Source of the DNA: Burkholderia sp. HI2500
GTDB taxonomy: Bacteria > Pseudomonadota > Gammaproteobacteria > Burkholderiales > Burkholderiaceae
Assembly (NCBI RefSeq): GCF_002223055.1
Contig: NZ_NKFL01000002.1
Span: 231,134 to 295,133 of the forward strand
Direction of reading: 5' to 3'
DNA length: 64,000 bases
Position numbers and translations under genes: made by a program. Shown here piece by piece: positions 1 through 7,695 of the stretch (its first letter is position 1; every line of letters begins with the position of its first letter). Under the pieces are notes generated by a model. It was not told the DNA's origin. It made no database searches and saw nothing but the letters and a program-made list of their open reading frames with translations.

Positions 1-2
1 AG

Positions 3-1247
3 CTGTTCACGAACCCGCGCGTGCTGAACATCACCGGCGCGATCATCGTGCTGATGGGGCTGATCCCGGGCATGCCGCACTTCGCGTTCCTCGCCCTCGG
101 CGGCGGCGCGATCTGGCTGGCCCGCACGCAGACCAAGCGCGCGGCGGCCCGCAAGGCGGCCGGCGACCTGACCGACATCGCGCCGCCCGCGGTGCTGCCG
201 TCGGACAGCCACGAGGCGACCTGGGACGACGTGCAGCTGATCGACCCGCTCGGGCTGGAAGTCGGTTACCGCCTGATCCCGCTCGTCGACAAGAACAGCG
301 ACGGCGAACTGCTCAAGCGCATCAAGAGCATCCGCAAGAAATTCGCGCAGGAAATCGGCTTCCTGCCGCCGGTGATCCATATCCGCGACAACCTCGAGCT
401 GCGGCCGAACGCGTACCGGATCGCGCTGAAGGGCGTCGAGATCGGTGTCGGCGAAGTGTTCCCGGGCCAGTGGCTCGCGATCAACCCCGGCCAGGTGACG
501 GCCGCGCTGCCGGGCGCCGTCACGCAGGATCCCGCGTTCGGGCTGCCGGCCGTGTGGATCGACGTCGCGATGCGCGAACAGGCACAGGTGTACGGCTACA
601 CGGTGGTCGACGCGAGCACGGTCGTCGCGACGCACCTGAACCATCTGGTCGTCCAGCACGCGGCCGAGCTGCTCGGCCGCCAGGAAGTGCAGTCGCTCAT
701 CGAGCGCACCGGCAAGGATGCGCCGTCGCTCGTCGAGGACCTCGTGCCGAAGACGATCTCGCTGACGACGCTGCAGAAGGTGCTGCAGAACCTGCTCGAG
801 GAAGGCGTGCCGATCCGCGACATGCGCACGATTCTCGAAGCCGTGTCCGAACACGCGGGCCGCGGCGACGCGTTCGAGATCACGGCCGCCGTGCGGCTGT
901 CGCTCGGCCGCGCGATCACGCAGCAGTGGTATCCGGGTGCCGGCGAGATGCAGGTGATGGGCCTCGACTCGAATCTGGAGCGCGTGCTGTCGCAGGCGCT
1001 CGCCACCGGCGCGAATCCGGGCCTCGAACCCGGCCTCGCGCACAACCTTCTGACCGGCACGCAACAGGCGATGCTGCGTCAACAGAATCTCGGGCTGCCG
1101 CCCGTGCTGCTGGTGCAGCACGCGCTGCGCGCGATGCTCGCGCGTTTCCTGCGCCGCAGCCTGCCGCAATTGAAAGTGCTGTCGTATGCCGAAGTGCCGG
1201 ACACACGCACGATCAAAGTCGTTAACGTCATCGGGGGTTCCGCTTGA
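3..1247 (+). CDS. flhA: Flagellar biosynthesis protein FlhA, C-terminal 414 residues (5' end outside window)
   Basis: FlhA is the large inner-membrane subunit of the flagellar type III export gate; its cytoplasmic domain docks chaperone-substrate complexes. The frame is open from the first bases of the window, so the gene starts upstream (family proteins are about 700 residues). Visible are the last hydrophobic segments (roughly fragment residues 8-45), a charged linker, and the long soluble domain with the typical stretches PLGLEVGYRLIPLVD, FPGQWLAINPG and VQHALRAMLARF. The stop codon overlaps the flhF start (TTGA), so translation is probably coupled within the flagellar operon. No frame damage is seen. 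Confidence 0.95.
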   Translation: MFTNPRVLNITGAIIVLMGLIPGMPHFAFLALGGGAIWLARTQTKRAAARKAAGDLTDIAPPAVLPSDSHEATWDDVQLIDPLGLEVGYRLIPLVDKNSDGELLKRIKSIRKKFAQEIGFLPPVIHIRDNLELRPNAYRIALKGVEIGVGEVFPGQWLAINPGQVTAALPGAVTQDPAFGLPAVWIDVAMREQAQVYGYTVVDASTVVATHLNHLVVQHAAELLGRQEVQSLIERTGKDAPSLVEDLVPKTISLTTLQKVLQNLLEEGVPIRDMRTILEAVSEHAGRGDAFEITAAVRLSLGRAITQQWYPGAGEMQVMGLDSNLERVLSQALATGANPGLEPGLAHNLLTGTQQAMLRQQNLGLPPVLLVQHALRAMLARFLRRSLPQLKVLSYAEVPDTRTIKVVNVIGGSA

Positions 1248-2989
1248 ACATTCGCAAATTCACCGGCGCAACGAGCCGCGACGCACTTCGTCTGGTGCGC
1301 GAGGCGCTCGGCGCCGACGCGGTCGTGCTGTCGAACCGCACGCTCGATGACGGCAGCGTGGAAATCGTCGCCCTGGCAGATTCGGACCTGGCCGCCGTGA
1401 CCCCGCCGGCCGCGGCACGCCCGCGCATCGCCGCGTCGCGCCCGCCGGAATCGGTGCCGGCTGCCGCCGTGCCGGGCATCGTGTCGCGCCCGGGCACGCC
1501 GCTGGCCCGCCCGACGGTCAATCCGTATGCGGCAGGCGAAGGCGGGTTGCCGGACGTGTTCTCGTCGATGTTCGGTGCAAGCGCCGACGGGGACGAGGCG
1601 ACGGCGCAACCTTCGGCGCTCGATGACGAAGCGCCGGCCGCGGCAGCGCCGTCCTCCGCCGCCCCCGCACCGGCCGCCACCTCCGAACCCGCGCCGTGGC
1701 TCGTCGAGCACGCGAAGCGCCTGACGCAGCAGCGCGACGCGCTGATGGCGCGTGCGCAGGCGACGCCCGCCGCGCCGCAAGCGAACGCGCCTGCCCCGCA
1801 GGCCGCCGCGAGCGCGACGCCGCCCAACTGGGCGCGCGACATCGTGCGCGAGGCCGAACGCCGGATGCCGGCCGCCGCCCCCCGCGCCCCCGACACGAAC
1901 ACGAGCGCCGCGCATGCCGCGAAGGCGGCCGAGCGCACGCGCCTGTCCGCCGACGCGGCCGCCGCGGTGGCCGATGCCGTGAAGTCGCGCATCGAGCGGA
2001 TCGTCAACGATACGGTGATGCAGGAGCTCGGCGAACTGCGCGGGATGATGGCAGAGCAGTTCGACAGCCTGATGTGGCACGACCGCCAGCGTCGCAGCGC
2101 CGTGCATGGCGCGCTGACGAAGCACCTGTTCGCGGCCGGCTTCTCCGCGCAGCTCGTGCGGATGCTGGTCGACAACATGCCGGCCGGCGACGGCGCGCAG
2201 ACCTTCGAACAGGCCGCCGAATGGGCGCAGTCGGTGCTCGCGTCGAACCTGCCGGTGCTCGAAAGCGAAGATGCGCTGATGGAGCGCGGCGGCGTGTTCG
2301 CGCTGATGGGGCCGACGGGCGTCGGCAAGACGACCACCACCGCGAAGCTGGCCGCGCGCTGCGTGATGCGCTTCGGCGCGAGCAAGGTCGCGCTGCTGAC
2401 CACCGACAGCTACCGGATCGGCGGCCACGAGCAGCTGCGCATCTTCGGCAAGATCCTCGGCGTGCCCGTGCACGCGGTGAAGGATGCGGGCGACCTCGCG
2501 CTCGCGCTGTCCGAGCTGCGCAACAAGCACATCGTGCTGATCGACACGATCGGCATGAGCCAGCGCGACCGGGCGGTATCCGACCAGATCGCGATGCTGC
2601 ACGGGGCGAACGCGCCGGTGCAGCGCCTGCTGCTGCTCAACGCGACCAGCCACGGCGACACGCTCAACGAAGTCGTGCAGGCGTACCGCAGCGCGGGCGA
2701 GCATCCGGACCTGGCCGGCTGCATCCTCACGAAGCTCGACGAGGCGACCCACCTCGGCGGCGTGCTCGACACGGTGATCCGCTACAAGCTGCCGATCCAT
2801 TACGTGTCGACCGGCCAGAAAGTGCCGGAGAACCTGTACGTCGCGTCGACCAAATTCCTGCTGAAGAGCGCGTTCTGTGTACCGCGTGACGGCTCGCCCT
2901 TCGTGCCGCAAGACGAGGACATGCCGACGCTGCTTTCCGCACTGACCGCACGTTCCACCGCCGAGCTTCACGAGGTGCGATTTGGATAA
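1244..2989 (+). CDS. flhF: Flagellar biosynthesis GTPase FlhF
   Basis: FlhF is an SRP-type GTPase that sets the position and number of polar flagella together with FlhG. The 581-residue protein has the usual N-terminus (MNIRKFTG), a long low-complexity Ala/Pro-rich basic-natural middle (about residues 50-250), and a C-terminal NG domain with the P-loop GPTGVGKTTTT near residue 358, then LLTTDSYRIGGHEQL, DTIGMSQRD and LTKLDEATHLGG, matching SRP GTPase motifs I-IV. The start is TTG, chosen because it gives the conserved N-terminus and overlaps the flhA stop; the 3' end overlaps flhG. The Ala/Pro linker is longer than in enteric homologues, which is common in GC-rich betaproteobacteria. Confidence 0.95.
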   Translation: MNIRKFTGATSRDALRLVREALGADAVVLSNRTLDDGSVEIVALADSDLAAVTPPAAARPRIAASRPPESVPAAAVPGIVSRPGTPLARPTVNPYAAGEGGLPDVFSSMFGASADGDEATAQPSALDDEAPAAAAPSSAAPAPAATSEPAPWLVEHAKRLTQQRDALMARAQATPAAPQANAPAPQAAASATPPNWARDIVREAERRMPAAAPRAPDTNTSAAHAAKAAERTRLSADAAAAVADAVKSRIERIVNDTVMQELGELRGMMAEQFDSLMWHDRQRRSAVHGALTKHLFAAGFSAQLVRMLVDNMPAGDGAQTFEQAAEWAQSVLASNLPVLESEDALMERGGVFALMGPTGVGKTTTTAKLAARCVMRFGASKVALLTTDSYRIGGHEQLRIFGKILGVPVHAVKDAGDLALALSELRNKHIVLIDTIGMSQRDRAVSDQIAMLHGANAPVQRLLLLNATSHGDTLNEVVQAYRSAGEHPDLAGCILTKLDEATHLGGVLDTVIRYKLPIHYVSTGQKVPENLYVASTKFLLKSAFCVPRDGSPFVPQDEDMPTLLSALTARSTAELHEVRFG

Positions 2990-3800
2990 ACGAATCATCG
3001 ACCAGGCCGAAGGGCTGCGGCGCCTGCTGGCCGGGCGCGCGTCACGCATCGTCGCGGTGGCGGGCGGGCCGGCGGGGGTCGGCTGCACGTCCACCGTCGT
3101 GAACCTGGCGGCGGCGCTCGCGTCGCTCGGCAAGGATGTGCTCGTCGTCGACGAGCGTGCCGACGTGCATTCGGCCAGCGCGACGCTGGCGGGCGCGTGG
3201 CTGCGCGACGGCGAGCGCACGCGGGTCGCGGCCGGCTTCGGCCTGTGCGCCGCGGCGCGGCTCGCGCGCACCGGCTACACCGACGCGCAGCTGAGCGATT
3301 TCATCGACGGCCCGGCCGACATCGTCCTCGTCGACGCGCAGCTCGGCGCCGACGGTTCGTTCTCGGCGCTCGCCCGCGAAGCGCACGACGTGCTGGTCGT
3401 CACGCGGGTCGCCGCGCAGGCGATCACCGAGGCGTATGCGTGCATGAAGCGGCTGCATTTCGCGCATGCGTTCGCGCAGTTCCGCGTGCTGACCAATCAC
3501 GTCGGCAGCCACGCGGACGCGAAGACGGCGTTCGACAACCTCGCGGGCGTCGCGAGCCGCTACCTGACGGTGTCGATCGCCGACGCGGGCTGCGTGAGCG
3601 CCGATCCGCTCGTCGAGCATGCGCGCGAGCTGACGCGTGCCGCGGTCGACGCGTTCCCGTCGTCGCCCGCCGCGCGCGACTACCGGCAGATTGCCGCCGA
3701 CCTGCTGTACTGGCCGATGCGCCCGCGCTCGGGTGCGGGCCGTGCCGTGCACGCGGGCGGCAAGCCGTCGTATGAGGCGGGCGCGGCACACGCCGCGTGA
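2982..3800 (+). CDS. flhG: MinD/ParA-like flagellar number regulator FlhG (FleN), with degenerate P-loop
   Basis: FlhG is a MinD-type ATPase that limits flagellar number and stimulates FlhF. The 272-residue protein has the MinD fold layout: GGPAGVGCTS near residues 28-37 at the P-loop, VVDERADVHSAS at the Walker A' position, VLVDAQLGAD at the Walker B position and VLTNHVGSHADAKTAFDNL further on. The P-loop is unusual: both lysines of the deviant Walker A motif (KGGxxGKT) are absent, with Ala and Cys in their places, so nucleotide hydrolysis may be lost or altered. TTG start, overlapping flhF by 8 bases. It sits between flhF and fliA, as in other polar or lophotrichous flagellates, which supports the name over a generic ParA. 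Confidence 0.88.
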   Translation: MDKRIIDQAEGLRRLLAGRASRIVAVAGGPAGVGCTSTVVNLAAALASLGKDVLVVDERADVHSASATLAGAWLRDGERTRVAAGFGLCAAARLARTGYTDAQLSDFIDGPADIVLVDAQLGADGSFSALAREAHDVLVVTRVAAQAITEAYACMKRLHFAHAFAQFRVLTNHVGSHADAKTAFDNLAGVASRYLTVSIADAGCVSADPLVEHARELTRAAVDAFPSSPAARDYRQIAADLLYWPMRPRSGAGRAVHAGGKPSYEAGAAHAA

Positions 3801-3822
3801 GCGCCACCGGAAGGAGAGAGCC

Positions 3823-4557
3823 ATGATGTACAACGCTCAAGGAAAGATGTCCCAGGCCGACGTGCTCGCGCAATATGCGCCGCTCGTGCGACGCCTCGGG
3901 CTGCAGCTCGTCGCGAAGATGCCGGCGAGCGTCGACCTCGACGACCTGATCCAGGCCGGCATGATCGGCCTGATGGACGCGGCCGGCCGCTACAAGGAAG
4001 ACCAGGGCGCGCAGTTCGAGACCTACGCGACCCAGCGTATCCGCGGCGCGATGCTCGACGAGCTGCGCAGCAACGACTGGCTGCCGCGCAGCCTGCGCAA
4101 GACGTCGCGCGAGGTCGAGCACGCGGTGCACCAGGTCGAGCAGCATCTCGGCCGCTCGGCGAGCGAGACCGAGATCGCGCAGCACCTGAACATGCCGCTC
4201 GACGAATACCAGGGGATGCTGCAGGACCTGCACGGCAGCCAGCTGATCTACTACGAGGATTTCGACCGCGCGGCCGACGACGAGCCGTTCCTCGACCGCT
4301 ACCGCGTCGATCACGCCGATCCGCTGTCGGCGCTGCTCGACGAGCACCTGCGCGAAGCGCTCGTCGAGGCGATCGAGCGGCTGCCGGAGCGCGAGAAGCT
4401 GCTGATGTCGCTGTACTACGAACGGGGTCTGAATCTGCGCGAAATCGGCGCGGTGCTCGAAGTGAGCGAATCGCGGGTGTGCCAGCTGCACAGCCAGGCG
4501 GTCGCGCGCCTGCGTGCCCGGCTGCGCGAACAGGCGTGGGTCGGCGCGGAGTCCTGA
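3823..4557 (+). CDS. fliA: RNA polymerase sigma factor FliA (sigma-28)
   Basis: FliA directs transcription of late flagellar and chemotaxis genes. The 244-residue product shows region 2 (DLIQAGMIGLMDAAGRY, FETYATQRIRGAMLDELR, residues about 40-82), region 3 (HLGRSASETEIAQHL) and region 4 with its helix-turn-helix (LREIGAVLEVSESRVCQLHSQ, about residues 205-228). The ATG at 3823 follows AAGGAGAG at 3811-3818; the reading frame is open upstream, but an earlier start would overlap flhG and lacks a ribosome binding site. It is 22 bases downstream of flhG and is probably the last gene of this flagellar transcript. FlgM would be its expected anti-sigma partner but is not in the window. Confidence 0.96.
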   Translation: MMYNAQGKMSQADVLAQYAPLVRRLGLQLVAKMPASVDLDDLIQAGMIGLMDAAGRYKEDQGAQFETYATQRIRGAMLDELRSNDWLPRSLRKTSREVEHAVHQVEQHLGRSASETEIAQHLNMPLDEYQGMLQDLHGSQLIYYEDFDRAADDEPFLDRYRVDHADPLSALLDEHLREALVEAIERLPEREKLLMSLYYERGLNLREIGAVLEVSESRVCQLHSQAVARLRARLREQAWVGAES

Positions 4558-4626
4558 CCCTTTACTGACGGCCGCGCGCGCCGACGCCGCGCGCGTGTGC
4601 CGGGTGCGCGTCGTGTATGTGCAGGC

Positions 4627-4657
4627 TTGCGCATTCTGCGCGCCGATTTGCTACAAT
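4627..4657 (+). promoter_or_regulatory. Probable sigma-70 promoter of the ahcY riboswitch transcript
   Basis: TTGCGC at 4627-4632 and TACAAT at 4652-4657 are separated by 19 bases. The predicted start, about 4664, falls just before the first paired base of the riboswitch, which supports the call. The -10 box is strong and the spacing is slightly long. Confidence 0.55.
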
Positions 4658-4667
4658 CCTCTCCGCT

Positions 4668-4779
4668 TTCCGAGGAGCGTTGCGACGGACCACCCTGCGT
4701 CCGCCAGGCTCGGAAGGCTTCACCAAGCAGTCGTGCGGCACAACCGCGTCGGCCCCGCTTCCTGAACGGCGCTCACGTC
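4668..4779 (+). promoter_or_regulatory. S-adenosylhomocysteine (SAH) riboswitch
   Basis: The leader of ahcY holds the hallmark blocks of the SAH riboswitch known from beta- and gammaproteobacteria: CCGAGGAGCGTTGC at 4670-4683, CCAGGCTCGG at 4704-4713 with the variable hairpin arms between them, and the 3' block AACGGCGCTCACG at 4765-4777, which can pair with the GAGCGTT region to form the pseudoknot. It ends about 24 bases before the ahcY ribosome binding site. In this family SAH binding turns expression on, so accumulation of SAH would induce the hydrolase that removes it. The call is from sequence pattern and gene context; no covariance search was possible. Confidence 0.9.
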
Positions 4780-4813
4780 ACCAATCTAGAAACTTTTTAG
4801 AAAGGAGGGCGTG

Positions 4814-6232
4814 ATGAACGCCATTATCGATTCCAAAGCTTCCAACGATTACGTCGTCGCCGACATGGCGCTGGCCGGCTGGGGCCGCAAGGAACTGAAC
4901 ATCGCTGAGACCGAAATGCCGGGCCTCGTGCAGATCCGTGACGAATACAAGGCGCAGCAGCCGCTGAAGGGCGCGCGCATTGCCGGTTCGCTGCACATGA
5001 CGATCCAGACGGGCGTGCTGATCGAGACGCTGAAGGCGCTCGGCGCGGACGTCCGCTGGGCCTCGTGCAACATCTTCTCGACGCAGGACCACGCCGCTGC
5101 CGCGATCGTCGAAGCCGGCACGCCGGTGTTCGCGTTCAAGGGCGAATCGCTCGACGAATACTGGGAGTTCTCGCACCGCATCTTCGAATGGCCGAACGGC
5201 GAATTCGCGAACATGATCCTGGACGACGGCGGCGACGCAACGCTGCTGCTGATCCTCGGCGCGAAGGCCGAGAAGGACCGTTCGGTGATCGCGAAGCCGA
5301 CCAACGAGGAAGAAGTCGCGCTGTACAAGTCGATCGCGCAGCACCTCGACGCGGACCCGACCTGGTACTCGACGCGCCTCGCGCACATCAAGGGCGTGAC
5401 CGAAGAAACCACGACCGGCGTGCACCGCCTGTACCAGATGGAAAAGGACGGCCGCCTGCCGTTCCCGGCGTTCAACGTGAACGATTCGGTCACCAAGTCG
5501 AAGTTCGACAACCTGTACGGCTGCCGTGAATCGCTGGTCGACGGCATCAAGCGCGCGACCGACGTGATGATCGCGGGCAAGGTCGCGGTCGTCGCGGGCT
5601 ACGGCGACGTGGGCAAGGGCTGCGCGCAGTCGCTGCGCGGCCTGGGCGCGACCGTGTGGGTCACCGAAATCGACCCGATCTGCGCACTGCAGGCGGCGAT
5701 GGAAGGCTACCGCGTCGTGACGATGGAATACGCGGCCGACAAGGCCGACATCTTCGTGACGGCCACCGGCAACTACCACGTGATCAACCACGATCACATG
5801 AAGGCGATGCGCCACAACGCGATCGTCTGCAACATCGGCCACTTCGACTCGGAAATCGACGTTGCGTCGACCCGCCAGTACCAGTGGGAAAACATCAAGC
5901 CGCAGGTCGACCACATCATCTTCCCGGACGGCAAGCGCGTGATCCTGCTGGCGGAAGGCCGCCTCGTGAACCTCGGCTGCGCGACCGGCCACCCGTCGTT
6001 CGTGATGTCGAACTCGTTCGCGAACCAGACGCTCGCGCAGATCGAGCTGTTCGTGCGCGGCAACGAGTACGAGAACAAGGTGTACGTGCTGCCGAAGCAC
6101 CTCGATGAAAAGGTCGCGCGCCTGCACCTCGCGCGCATCGGCGCGAACCTGTCCGTGCTGTCGGACGAGCAGGCTTCGTACATCGGCGTGCAGAAGGACG
6201 GCCCGTTCAAGCCGAACCACTACCGCTACTGA
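4814..6232 (+). CDS. ahcY: Adenosylhomocysteinase (S-adenosyl-L-homocysteine hydrolase)
   Basis: This cytoplasmic NAD-dependent enzyme splits S-adenosylhomocysteine into homocysteine and adenosine, relieving product inhibition of methyltransferases and returning homocysteine to the methionine cycle. The 472-residue protein carries [13 protein letters not shown] and [13 protein letters not shown] near the N-terminus, the Rossmann loop [11 protein letters not shown] at residues 261-271, [21 protein letters not shown] before it, and the C-terminal KPNHYRY whose Lys and Tyr complete the NAD site of the neighbouring subunit. Its length fits the long bacterial form with an insert. The ATG at 4814 is preferred over the GTG at 4811 because it lies 5 bases after AAAGGAGG (4801-4808). 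Regulated by the SAH riboswitch; metF lies downstream in the same direction. Confidence 0.98.
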   Translation: MNAIIDSKASNDYVVADMALAGWGRKELNIAETEMPGLVQIRDEYKAQQPLKGARIAGSLHMTIQTGVLIETLKALGADVRWASCNIFSTQDHAAAAIVEAGTPVFAFKGESLDEYWEFSHRIFEWPNGEFANMILDDGGDATLLLILGAKAEKDRSVIAKPTNEEEVALYKSIAQHLDADPTWYSTRLAHIKGVTEETTTGVHRLYQMEKDGRLPFPAFNVNDSVTKSKFDNLYGCRESLVDGIKRATDVMIAGKVAVVAGYGDVGKGCAQSLRGLGATVWVTEIDPICALQAAMEGYRVVTMEYAADKADIFVTATGNYHVINHDHMKAMRHNAIVCNIGHFDSEIDVASTRQYQWENIKPQVDHIIFPDGKRVILLAEGRLVNLGCATGHPSFVMSNSFANQTLAQIELFVRGNEYENKVYVLPKHLDEKVARLHLARIGANLSVLSDEQASYIGVQKDGPFKPNHYRY

Positions 6233-6306
6233 TCCGATGCGCCGCTGCCGCCGTGCCGTTCGCGCGTCACCCGCGCGCACCCGGTACGGCGGCACGGCGC
6301 GGGATC

Positions 6307-6349
6307 GCCGGCTGCCGCGGCGCGCCTTCGGGCCCCCGCGGCAGCCGGC
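6307..6349 (+). other. Strong 14-bp hairpin between ahcY and the holin-like gene
   Basis: GCCGGCTGCCGCGG at 6307-6320 pairs perfectly with CCGCGGCAGCCGGC at 6336-6349 around a 15-base loop. No run of T follows on either strand, so it is not a classical intrinsic terminator; it could protect the ahcY mRNA 3' end or dampen read-through into the two downstream genes. Confidence 0.55.
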
Positions 6350-6394
6350 GGCGGCCACTGATCGTACCGATCGACAACCGAACCGGAGCACTCC

Positions 6395-6748
6395 ATGAGC
6401 GTCATCCTCACCTGGGTCATCAACGCGCTCGCGCTGCTGATCATCACCTACCTCGTGCCGTCGATCCACATCAAGAGCTTCGGCACGGCGCTGATCATCG
6501 CGGTCGTGCTCGGCCTGATCAACACGGTGATCCGTCCGGTGCTGATCCTGCTGACGCTGCCCGTCACGATCGTCACGCTCGGGGTGTTCATCCTCGTCGT
6601 GAACGCGTTGTGCTTCTGGTTCGCGTCGTCGCTGCTGAAGGGCTTCGAGGTGTCGGGCTTCTGGTCCGCATTCTTCGGTTCGATCCTGTACAGCATCGTG
6701 TCGTGGCTGCTGTCCGCCCTGATCTTCGGTCAGCGCGACATCGGCTGA
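6395..6748 (+). CDS. Small four-helix membrane protein, phage holin family IV-like
   Basis: The 117-residue product is almost entirely hydrophobic, with four membrane segments at about residues 4-22, 28-50, 55-78 and 85-110 and conserved polar turns such as GLINTVIRPVLILLTLPVTI, which is the signature of the mycobacterial-type 4TM holin superfamily (YvlD-like). Despite the family name no phage genes are near and a lysis role is unlikely; it is a chromosomal membrane protein of unknown function. It sits between ahcY and metF in the same direction and 27 bases before metF, so it is probably co-transcribed with these methyl-cycle genes. This start follows a weak CCGGAGCA site. Confidence 0.8.
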   Translation: MSVILTWVINALALLIITYLVPSIHIKSFGTALIIAVVLGLINTVIRPVLILLTLPVTIVTLGVFILVVNALCFWFASSLLKGFEVSGFWSAFFGSILYSIVSWLLSALIFGQRDIG

Positions 6749-6775
6749 CGCCCCAGGGCCTGTTCCCTCAGAATC

Positions 6776-7606
6776 ATGAAACCGATCGAACTCTCGTTTG
6801 AATTCTTCCCGCCGAAGACGGCGGAAGGCGTCGAGAAGCTGCGCGCCACGCGTGCGCAGCTGCTGCCGTTGAAGCCGAAATTCGTGTCCTGCACGTTCGG
6901 CGCCGGCGGTTCGACGCAGCAGGGCACGCTCGATACGGTGCTCGACATGCAGAAGGACGGCCTCGAGGCCGCGCCGCACCTGTCGTGCATCGGTTCGTCG
7001 CGCGACAGCCTGCGCGCGATCCTCGACCAGTACCGCTCGTACGGCATCCGCCACATCGTCGCGCTGCGGGGCGACCTGCCGTCGGGGATGGGCGAAGTCG
7101 GCGAACTGCGCTATGCGTCGGAGCTCGTCAGCTTCATCCGTGCCGAACACGGCGACTGGTTCCACATCGAGGTGGCCGGCTATCCGGAGTACCACCCGCA
7201 GGCGCGCTCGCCGAAGGCCGATCTCGAGAATTTCGCGCGCAAGGTGAAAGCCGGCGCAAATTCCGCGATCACGCAGTACTTCTTCAACGCCGATGCGTAT
7301 TTCCGCTTCGTCGACGATGCGCGCAAGCTGGGCGTGGAGGTGCCGATCGTGCCGGGCATCATGCCGATCACGAACTTCTCGCAGCTGATGCGCTTCTCCG
7401 AGATGTGCGGCGCCGAAGTGCCGCGCTGGGTCGCGCGCCGGCTCGAGAGCTTCGGCGACGATCGCGAGTCGATCCGCGCGTTCGGCGCGGACGTCGTCAC
7501 GAGCCTGTGCCAGCGTCTGGTCGACGCGGGCGTGCCGGGTCTGCATTTCTATACGCTGAACACGGCGGCCGCGACGCGGACGATCTGTGAACGGCTCGTC
7601 ATGTAA
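6776..7606 (+). CDS. metF: 5,10-methylenetetrahydrofolate reductase MetF
   Basis: MetF reduces 5,10-methylene-THF to 5-methyl-THF with NADH and FAD, giving the methyl group for methionine synthesis. The 276-residue protein begins SFEFFPPKT, where Glu9 matches the catalytic Glu28 of the E. coli enzyme, and continues with FVSCTFGAGGST, IRHIVALRGDLP, ITQYFFNADAYFRF and VPGIMPITNF, all typical of the TIM-barrel fold and folate site. Length is normal for the bacterial form without the eukaryotic regulatory domain. Its position behind ahcY links homocysteine production with remethylation. A clear bidirectional terminator follows within 30 bases. Confidence 0.97.
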   Translation: MKPIELSFEFFPPKTAEGVEKLRATRAQLLPLKPKFVSCTFGAGGSTQQGTLDTVLDMQKDGLEAAPHLSCIGSSRDSLRAILDQYRSYGIRHIVALRGDLPSGMGEVGELRYASELVSFIRAEHGDWFHIEVAGYPEYHPQARSPKADLENFARKVKAGANSAITQYFFNADAYFRFVDDARKLGVEVPIVPGIMPITNFSQLMRFSEMCGAEVPRWVARRLESFGDDRESIRAFGADVVTSLCQRLVDAGVPGLHFYTLNTAAATRTICERLVM

Positions 7607-7633
7607 GCGCGCTCACGCGATTGCATGCGTCAA

Positions 7634-7667
7634 AGCCCCGCCGGTTGTGCCGGCGGGGCTTTTTTTT
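7634..7667 (+). terminator. Intrinsic terminator after metF
   Basis: AGCCCCGCCGG (7634-7644) and CCGGCGGGGCT (7650-7660) form an 11-bp stem with a 5-base loop followed by eight T. It separates the convergent metF and amidase genes. Confidence 0.92.
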
Positions 7668-7695
7668 CGATGTCGGCGGCGCGCGGCCGCGTGCG

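Noticed and set aside
1079..3271. Long minus-strand frame opposite flhF and flhG
   Set aside because: No motif, composition typical of antisense to Ala/Pro-rich DNA; flhF and flhG are certain.
6395..6748. Holin annotation as sign of a prophage
   Set aside because: The family name is misleading; no lysis cassette, integrase or structural phage genes lie nearby.
4778..7546. A 922-codon open frame on the minus strand opposite ahcY and metF
   Set aside because: It is a mirror of GC-rich coding on the other strand, is His/Arg/Asp-rich without domain features, and runs through the SAH hydrolase and MetF genes.
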